Source: Brachycybe producta (Eukaryota > Arthropoda > Diplopoda > Playtdesmida > Andrognathidae). From it: 64,000 nt of DNA. The stretch covers positions 6,339,984 through 6,403,983 of the forward strand of contig JAUPFP010000006.1 in assembly GCA_036925085.1 (NCBI GenBank), read 5' to 3'. Position numbers and translations under genes: made by a program. Positions 57,216-64,000 of this stretch are shown piece by piece (position 1 is the first letter of the stretch; each line of letters begins with the position of its first letter). The notes beneath the pieces are model-generated. The model was not told where the DNA came from. It did not search any database and saw only the letters and a program-made list of their open reading frames with translations.

Positions 57216-58235
57216 TTAATTCAATTCAATTCAATTAAATACACCTGCAATCAGCTTGAAAGCCATGTGGCAGGGAGGGATTGCTCCCAATCATGACTGA
57301 TTGTCATTATTTAAAAATAAGATATCATCATGAAATTGAAATCGTCCTAACAAAGAACTATTCACAGGAAGAGAATTCCATAGTCTAATAACATTAGGAA
57401 GAAAAGACCAAAAATATGCATCAGTCCTAGCCATTAATTGTTTGAAAGTTTTTGAATGCCCAAATCTACCTTTACGAGGATTTCTAGTTAGTAAACCATT
57501 AAGCAGGGTAATGTTATCACAAGACAGAAAACGTCCCAGAAGAGCGAAGCTTTGCTTATTTCTATGGCCTGCTAATGATTCCCATTCTAGCTCTTGGAGC
57601 ATAGACAATACGCTGTCAGTATACGCATACTGTCCCTTTACAAATCTTGCAGCCCTACGCTGCACCATTTCTATTTCTTGTTTTGGATTATTTCTAAATG
57701 GGTTCCAAATTGGGGAACAATATTCTAAGATAGGTCTAACTAGGGTAAAGTAACAGACCTTCTTTACATTTTCTTTACAATGTTTAAGGGTGTGTTGGAC
57801 AAACCGCAGCCTTTGATTAGCTTTGGCAACTGCTTTGGTTATATGATCTTTCCAAAGCATGTCCTTGGACAAGGTTAAGCCAAGATATTTGATGGTATCA
57901 ACATGGGTTAGCTGAACATCTCCCATTGTGTAATCTGCCATGAACGATTCTCGCTTTCGGGAAACACGCATAACATTGCATTTACTCCTATTCAGTTGTA
58001 AATGCCACTCAGAGCACCACTCTTCAACACTGTCTAGATCTCTTTGGAGGACTTCACTATCTTCATTATCCCTAATCCTCCTGTAAACAACAGCATCATC
58101 TGCAAACAAACACATCGTACTGTTGCATCTGTCTGCCAGATCGTTTATGAACAGAAGGAAAAGCAGTGGTCCAAGAATGCTACACTGAGGTACACCAGAT
58201 GTATATCGTGACAACCCGACGTTAGGTGGAGAGCT
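57216..58235 (-). mobile_element. 5'-truncated non-LTR retrotransposon: C-terminal reverse transcriptase
   Basis: A 307-codon open frame (58214 to 57291 on the minus strand) covers the second half of a LINE reverse transcriptase: GVPQCSILGPLLFLLFINDL, the catalytic FADDA at about residue 38, QLNRSKCNVMRV, IKYLGLTLSKD, then the post-RT region with YCSPIWNP, QRRAARFV and NSLP near the end. The first ATG-like codon is not the true start because the element is truncated. Downstream of the stop, at 57216-57240, is an AATTG-type short tandem tail, as in CR1/L2/Jockey-related elements. The frame is unbroken, so the insertion is fairly young, but it is dead through truncation. Confidence 0.8.
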
Positions 58236-58657
58236 GATTTAAATTTATTAATTATTAAAAATAAATTTCTTTAAAAAAATGTTAATCTATTTTTTTTGAC
58301 AATTATTAATTTTTATTATAACAAAGCTGTTGCTCTAACCTTAACAATATACTAATCAAAAAAGTTTTTAAAATGCACTTTCAATAACAAGAACTCCAAT
58401 GAAAGCCAAGAAAACGTTTGATATTTTATCCCCCCCCACACCCCTCACATGCAAATCGAGTTAACCAAAACGTGGAATCCCCATGGCGCACCTCTTAATT
58501 TATCTCAGTATAGAATTGAGTTTAATTTAGTTAGAGGTATAATTAGATTTTTAAAAAAATCTGCAGCTTATATATTTTATAAGTTGACAGTTAAGTGTTT
58601 CTTTAAACATTCTTTATTAAAAGAAGGTAATAAAAACAGTCAAGTAAATCTTAAACA

Positions 58658-58739
58658 ATGAAATTAACTATAATTTTAATTTTTCTATTTATGGTGACTT
58701 TGATTACTAAAAGTGAAACAAAAACTGCGGAAGAATTAT
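58658..58739 (+). CDS. Takeout/JHBP-family gene TO10, exon 1 only (subfamily B)
   Basis: ATG at 58658 opens a 27-codon signal exon (MKLTIILIFLFMVTLITKSE) ending GAATTA T|GTAAGT in phase 1, identical in design to exon 1 of TO7-TO9. Exon 2 is not in the window: 28 bases after the donor a Ty3/gypsy element begins and runs off the right edge. I infer that exon 2 lies beyond it. No cluster box was seen upstream, where the LINE at 57.2-58.2 kb ends 420 bases away. Confidence 0.65.
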
Positions 58740-58767
58740 GTAAGTTTTAAATACTAACTTTATATGC

Positions 58768-59405
58768 TGTAACGAATTCATCGTCAGAATTCGTTGTTGT
58801 ATTGAAACACCCTGTAGTTTTAAGTATTTTGATCGATGGGTTTCACCTCATGCTTGGGGGTGGGCGGTAGGTTATCCAGACGATACCTCCCTACCCTACA
58901 GGATGAGGAAAAGACGGCAAATGAATTGTATCGTCAATTCTTATAGGATAATTCCTAGAAGAATTGACGATATAGAACTTTTGGCCAGTGAAACACCGGT
59001 CAAGTGTGACGAAAAGGATACAGAAGTCCTTTTCGTAATTAAATTGTATTGTTATCGTTTGAAGAAGGATCAACGAAGATCCTTCTGTATTGTTATAATT
59101 TATACATCTTATAGATGTTTTCGTTTTCTTGATAAGTGATAGTTCACTTCTAGGTCCGAGTGTGTCCAAGAGACTTGGACACACCTGGAGCCTTTGTTAT
59201 CATAATCAGATGTTTGTATTGTATTTTGAGTATAAATACAAGAGGTTGTAGATTGAGAAGACAGATCGGATAGATCAGGCAGATCGGACAGACCGTCTTT
59301 ATGCTTAAGACCGATGCGATATCTCTCAATCTACAGGACTCTCTGTTTATTGAATAAAAGAGCATTTTCATCATACGAATTCAATGTGTGGACTCAGTCA
59401 TTTTA
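58768..59405 (+). mobile_element. 5' LTR of the Ty3/gypsy element
   Basis: Begins TGTAACGAATTC, the same start as the fragment at 51308. It contains TATAAATA at 59231-59238 and AATAAA at 59353-59358, plausible promoter and polyadenylation signals. The right end is set before TGGGAGTGGGACTTA at 59406, which starts with TGG like a tRNA primer-binding site. That boundary is a guess because the 3' LTR lies outside the window. Confidence 0.6.
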
Positions 59406-59619
59406 TGGGAGTGGGACTTAGAATTATAGCCGCCACGTAGCCGATGTTCCCACCGGACAACGAAGTCTCCAGCAGCCGAGTGTAAGACGACATCTCTACA
59501 ATATTCTCTACCACAGGTCTCCTGAGGTACCGACCCTTGTGTCCCTGGTGGTTAAGTGTGCAACACAGGAGCCAATAGACCGAAAGACTTAATCATCAAC
59601 ATCCATTCGACACTTCTAG
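59406..59619 (+). other. Retrotransposon 5' leader (candidate primer-binding site)
   Basis: Non-coding leader between LTR and gag. TGGGAGTGGGACTTAG at 59406 is the candidate primer-binding site; the matching tRNA was not identified. The leader is conserved in the fragment at 50.9-51.1 kb. Confidence 0.45.
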
Positions 59620-61314
59620 ATGGCTAGTAGAGATCTCTCTACTAACCCTACGGAAACGGGGATGTTACAAAATGGTGGAGGTGCGGGGTACCTCACTACA
59701 GATCCAGTAGAGAATACCAATGATGTCGGAGTTACACCAGGTGGTAAAGGAAAGAAAGGCAGACCGAAATCGAAGTCGAAGACACGGGAGAAGGACGATA
59801 CAAACCAAATGGATGGAGAAGATCCACTTGAAGGTATCCTTCAAAATCTAAGTGCTGAAAGACGGGAGAGACTGATGGCCTGGTTCGAAGCCCAGCAACC
59901 ATCAGGATCGATGTTACTCCGGAGCGGGCGTGGTGTAAGTACAGTTCAGCGTCATACGGTAGTCCGAGAAGTGGATACCGGAGTGGAGCCCTCGTCGGCC
60001 CACGCTGAATCTCAGCGTCATACAGTGATTCCTGGATTGGACACTGAAGGGGAGCCCTCGTCGGCCCACGCTGAAAACCTGAGACAGGTTAATGTATTCC
60101 AGACGCCGCTCATGTTGAAGAAGAGTGGAGGGACCCAGAGAGGTCGCCTACCTGAGACTCCTATTCTACGGAGAGAGAACCCGGACCAGCTAGAGGATGA
60201 AAGCCTAACAAGTGAGGATCCCAGCGTAGAAGAGCTGGAAGGAAATCCAATTTGCAATCGTCACCGGACCTGTGAGGAGCTGGATGGGAAGTACAAGAGT
60301 CTTCACCCACTCCGGAATCTAGAGACCTTCAAAGGATTGACGTCTGTATACACCTTTCTGGAGGACTACGAGAGTATCGCAGATCTGGAGGACTGGAGCA
60401 ACGTCCACAAGACCTACTACCTACGTAAAGCGGTAGAAGGGGACGTAGTACGTTGGTTATCCAATTTCTATAAAGAGAATAGAGGAAAAACCACGTGGGA
60501 CTTCATACGAAGCGAGTTAATTGAAAGATTTGGACGTCGAGACGAGTTAGTGCAACTGAAGCTGAGGTTGGATACCATGCTCCAAAGGAAAGGAGAGGAC
60601 ACCAATCAGTTTTTGGGTCGCTACCTTGACTTGAGTAGAAAAGTGTTACCGGGGGTAACCGACAAATACCGGATTGTGGAATTTCGGCAGAAACTTCATC
60701 CGATTATACGTAATGCTACACAGAATGCGCCGAATAGCAATCTGAAGCTGTACACGACATATATCAAGGATACCGAGGAAGTTTTGATGGCTGATGGGTT
60801 ATGGATACCGGAAGGAACGATGGGTCAACAAACGACGACCCAGGTCTCCAAGGGTCCACAGAAGAATAACCAACGCCAAAATGCCAAACAGACGCAAGCA
60901 GTAATGGACGGAGGACGTTCTTACGCGGTTGTTACTCAAGATCAAGCGGACCCAACGAACAACTCGACTCCATCAAATTCAAATAACCAAGCGCAACAGA
61001 AGACCAACCAGAACTCGAATCAGCAACAAGGTCGAAAATGGAACCAAAAATATCCGCAGAAGAAGAACTACAATGGTCAGCAAACGCAAGATGAAAGTAA
61101 AACCCTGAAAGATCTCAGCACAGTAGAATGTTATCACTGTCACGAGAAGGGTCACTTTTCAAGAAACTGCCCAAAGAAAGTAGTTGCGGATGGAACCGTT
61201 GGACTTGTTCAACATGGAATGGCCACTGGAAAAAATGGCCAGCAGTATTTTGTCGTCAGCGAGAACGGGCAGAAGAAGTTCCTGCGAGAGGAAAACCCGG
61301 CTGATTTAAACTAG
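59620..61314 (+). CDS. gag: Gag polyprotein of Ty3/gypsy retrotransposon
   Basis: Forms the virus-like particle and packages element RNA. A 564-residue frame from ATG 59620 to TAG 61312-61314. Residues 1-110 are charged and low in complexity. At about 110-153 a 22-residue block is repeated twice in tandem (each with EPSSAHAE; 66-base period from 59947). Residues about 220-400 hold the capsid-like region (LETFKGLTSVYTFLEDYE, WDFIRSELIERFGRRDELV, MLQRKGEDTNQFLGRYLDL). Then comes a Gln/Asn-rich linker and one zinc knuckle at about 504 (CYHCHEKGHFSRNC, exact C-x2-C-x4-H-x4-C). No stop or frameshift. The stop codon directly follows a -1 slippery site leading into pol. The GC content is far higher than in the surrounding cluster. 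Confidence 0.93.
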   Translation: MASRDLSTNPTETGMLQNGGGAGYLTTDPVENTNDVGVTPGGKGKKGRPKSKSKTREKDDTNQMDGEDPLEGILQNLSAERRERLMAWFEAQQPSGSMLLRSGRGVSTVQRHTVVREVDTGVEPSSAHAESQRHTVIPGLDTEGEPSSAHAENLRQVNVFQTPLMLKKSGGTQRGRLPETPILRRENPDQLEDESLTSEDPSVEELEGNPICNRHRTCEELDGKYKSLHPLRNLETFKGLTSVYTFLEDYESIADLEDWSNVHKTYYLRKAVEGDVVRWLSNFYKENRGKTTWDFIRSELIERFGRRDELVQLKLRLDTMLQRKGEDTNQFLGRYLDLSRKVLPGVTDKYRIVEFRQKLHPIIRNATQNAPNSNLKLYTTYIKDTEEVLMADGLWIPEGTMGQQTTTQVSKGPQKNNQRQNAKQTQAVMDGGRSYAVVTQDQADPTNNSTPSNSNNQAQQKTNQNSNQQQGRKWNQKYPQKKNYNGQQTQDESKTLKDLSTVECYHCHEKGHFSRNCPKKVVADGTVGLVQHGMATGKNGQQYFVVSENGQKKFLREENPADLN

Positions 61315-61349
61315 AAAGGGTGGCAGTAAAGAGGGGCCTACCGCCCTTT
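61305..61349 (+). promoter_or_regulatory. -1 ribosomal frameshift signal between gag and pol
   Basis: The heptamer T TTA AAC (61305-61311) is in the gag frame exactly as the X XXY YYZ rule requires and is followed at once by the gag stop TAG. The pol frame is the -1 frame and opens at 61305, after a TGA at 61302. Four bases after the heptamer, AAAGGGTGG (61315-61323) can pair with CCGCCCTTT (61341-61349): nine pairs including one G-U, with a 17-base loop. Confidence 0.8.
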
Positions 61350-64000
61350 AAGAACGGAAAACCCTCTGGAAAACGACAAAATCGAAACGAAACAGCGATC
61401 GCCAATTCCCAAAACATTGTGGACAAAGCTTTGTTGGGGGGGAATAGGGGCGTGAGCGAAGCTACCGATGTCACTAAAACTAGACGGAATGCTGGAGCAC
61501 CGAAGAGACCATGCGATTTGGACACTCAAGGACTCCCTGAGCAATCGTCGGAGTTGTTAGTCGGCATTTCGAATGTCACCACAACTAGACCAAAGGCTGG
61601 AGCACCGAAGAGACCATGTGATTTGGACACTCAAGGACTCCCTGAGCAATCGTCGGAGTTGTTAGTCGGCATTACGAATGGAAAACGACAACGGAATTCA
61701 CGAAAATATAAGAAGCTGCGAAAGGATACTGGTCGAAGGGGAGAAATCATCGAGGAGATATTTCCGGAACCCATCATCTGGTCACCTACGAAAGCTATGG
61801 TAGTTTACGCGAATAGCTTGGAGGAAGCAAAGAGAATTGTGGAAGCCATGGAAACTGGAGTTAATCAAGACAGAATTGAGGGAGAGACCCAACAGAATTC
61901 TGCGGTGCCAGTCGGAATTGAGGGAAGAACCCAACAGAATTCTGCGGCGTGTATACCGGGGATAAGCAATGTTGCTCAGGAAATCCCTCAAGATGTAACA
62001 TCCAATGTTATTGCCTGGGGCAAGGCCGAAACTGATGCTAAGAAATCCAAGAAGGCTATTGTAAACGCAGCTATCGGTAGAGGAGATGATACCAGCAGGA
62101 TCCCTGCGAACAGCGAGGTTATTGAATCCGTTGAAGTTGGAGATTTGTTGAGAAGTAGGGCTTGTTGTCGAAAGAGTGTCGAAATCACTGTAGACAGCCT
62201 ACTCACCTCATGCGAACTCATCGAGGTAGGAGATACTACGCCCGATGAGAGTGTTGCCAAGATTACCATTCAGGTTGACGGCACACCAGTTCGATTTTTG
62301 GCGGATAGCGGAACTGGGTTCACTATCTTGTCAGGCACAATGGCCAAAGAGTACGGACTTCGATATGGACCAATCCGGAACGCACCTGCATTAGGCGCAG
62401 TAGGAGGGGTACCGATTAAGGTACTGGGTCAGTTGTGGCCAACGTTCGAGTTGAACGGAAAGCAAGTAACGGCAAGGATGCTCATCATAGATGGAAAACG
62501 AGAAGCACTGCTGGGGAGAGACCTGGGAGCTGCGTTTGATCTCATCATTTCCATGAAGACCTCCAAGATCTACTTTGCTAATGAGATGTTCTACGAAGGA
62601 ACACGAGAATTGTTGAAGAAAGGAAGTGCGCGTAGTAGCCTTCCCTGGAATTTCTTCAAAGAGTTAAAAGAGGAGGGATGTGCTCAGAATAGCCATCTGG
62701 ATAACTCCTATGCCATAAAAGCTAGAGAGGAAAGCTGCGTAAAAGCCCAAGGAAGGATTACGTTAAATCCGGGCCAGGCTTTGAACCTCAAAGTAGCTGC
62801 AGGGCGGATCATTGAGGAAAACGAAGTACTCATGATTGAAACGAACGATAGTCTCTTTAATCGAAAAGGCATCGTTGTGGCCAGCAGTGTGCTACAAGGG
62901 AATGGGACATCACAACTGGAAGTCCAACTCCTAAATACCACACTGGAGTCCGTGGGGATTGGAGACCGCGAGACTATTGGACACTTCGAACTTCTAGCAG
63001 AACTAGAAGAAGAGCAAGCCTGCAAAGTTTCCGAGGAGGAAAACTTTAGAGACGTCGGAGAAGCACCCGTTGATTTTGAAAGAGAAATTCAACTTGGTCC
63101 TGAACTGACAGATGATCAAAGAGAAGAGTTGACGATCCTACTGAAGGAGTTCCAACCGATCTTCGCCTTTTCATCTAAGGACCTGGGAGCTACGAATTTG
63201 ACCAAACACAAGATCGAAACTGGAGATAATTTACCTGTTCGAGACACGTTACGAAGATGCGGGCCTGGGGAACGCATCGTAATTGATGAGACGCTAGAGG
63301 AGATGAAGAAATCTGGGGTTGTAAGGCCATCGAAATCGCCGTATGCATCGCCCATCGTCCTTGTAAAGAAGAAGGATGGCTCCTACCGTTTCTGTGTAGA
63401 TTATCGGAAGTTGAACGCGATTACAAAGGCAGACACTTATCCATTACCGAGGATTGATGACGCATTAGACTCCATGAGAGGAGCATGCTACTTCGCAACG
63501 CTGGATATGAAGAGTGGATACTGGCAGTTCGAGATGGAAGAAAGCGACATCGAGAAGACCGCATTTACATCTCATCGAGGGTTGTTCGAGTTCGTAAGAA
63601 TGCCTTTCGGACTCCGAAACGCTCCTGCCACTATGCAACGTGCATTAGACATCCTACTCGCCGGGCACAAATGGGAAACGTGCCTTGTCTACCTTGACGA
63701 CATCGTAGTGTTTGGAAGAACGTTCGAAGAATTTTTGGAAAGACTGAGAACTATCTTGGACCTGCTGAGGACAGCAAACCTGAAGTTGCATCCAGTAAAA
63801 TGCTTCTTTGGATTCCAAGAAGTGAAGTATTTGGGACACCTGATCTCGCCTGATGGAATTCGGCCAGATCCAGATAAGGTTGTCGCCATAAAGAACTTCC
63901 CAGTTCCTGACAATGTAACCGCAATCAGAAGTTTTCTTGGATTGGCGGGTTATTATCGAAAGCATGTACCTGGATTTGCCAACATAGCGAAGCCAATGTC
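61305..64000 (+). CDS. pol: Pol polyprotein of Ty3/gypsy retrotransposon (protease, reverse transcriptase), runs off window
   Basis: Made by -1 frameshift from gag. Open for all 898 codons visible. The first 330 residues are a spacer with tandem in-frame duplications: a 35-residue block twice (105-base period, about 61466-61675) and a 14-residue block twice (61874 and 61916). The aspartic protease active site is ADSGTGF at about 62301, with an LGRDLG-type flap partner near 62510. Reverse transcriptase motifs follow: SPYASPIVLVKKKDGSYR and FCVDYRKLN near 63400, LDMKSGYWQ near 63505, MPFGLRNAPATMQR near 63605, catalytic YLDD at 63690-63701, and YLGHLIS near 63828. RNase H and integrase should follow beyond the edge. 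The order PR-RT with no upstream integrase fits Ty3/gypsy, not copia. Intact, so possibly active. Confidence 0.93.

Noticed and set aside
58891..59374. Short frames on both strands around 59 kb
   Set aside because: They lie within the LTR and its palindromic parts; no coding signature.
61338..63965. Many minus-strand frames of 70-105 codons
   Set aside because: Shadows of the long pol frame, whose codon use leaves opposite frames open.

Overview
This is an AT-rich eukaryotic nuclear segment with intron-split genes, canonical GT-AG junctions, TATA boxes and dense transposon debris. Ten genes of the takeout/juvenile-hormone-binding (JHBP) family, together with tra2, ICE2 and mRpL52 homologues, point to an arthropod, most likely an insect or close relative. 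The species cannot be named from the sequence.

Layout. 0.8-2.8 kb (+): four exons of a secreted or membrane protein with a WSC-like module and a C-type lectin domain; it enters from the left and its last exon was not found. 3.1-3.9 kb (-): a five-exon mRpL52 (mitochondrial ribosomal protein L52). 3.9-10.7 kb: no recognisable gene; it holds a 760-bp inverted repeat and a hAT-type element with perfect 8-bp target duplications. 10.7-13.1 kb (-): transformer-2, seven coding exons, RS-RRM-RS. 13.9-20.7 kb (+): ICE2/NARG2, a subunit of the little elongation complex, in a head-to-head pair with tra2.

22.3-58.7 kb is a tandem takeout cluster: TO1 to TO6 on the minus strand, TO7 and TO8 on plus, TO9 on minus, and exon 1 of TO10 on plus. 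These labels are mine. Every complete member has the same two-exon build: a short signal-peptide exon ending in phase 1, then a 656-668-base exon carrying the whole JHBP domain. Two subfamilies are visible: A (TO1-TO6) and B (TO7-TO10). A GTGATTGG-type box lies 100-210 bases upstream of the start codon in eight of the ten. TO4 is split by a 947-bp LTR-like insertion flanked by a perfect 4-bp duplication; the reading frame on either side is otherwise intact.

The cluster is full of mobile DNA: two near-identical 0.7-kb solo LTRs, two 0.9-kb LTR-like elements in opposite orientation around the TO4 exon, PIF/Harbinger-like and hAT-like non-autonomous elements, several inverted-repeat MITE families shared between introns, non-LTR retrotransposon 3' ends, and a 700-bp minisatellite. 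The right end (58.77 kb onward) is the 5' part of a Ty3/gypsy retrotransposon inserted just inside intron 1 of TO10. Its gag and pol are open to the window edge, joined by a textbook -1 frameshift site. A broken relative of this element lies at 50.8-51.3 kb.

Gene models were built by eye from reading frames, splice signals and phase. Names rest on recognised family sequence features; no database search was run.
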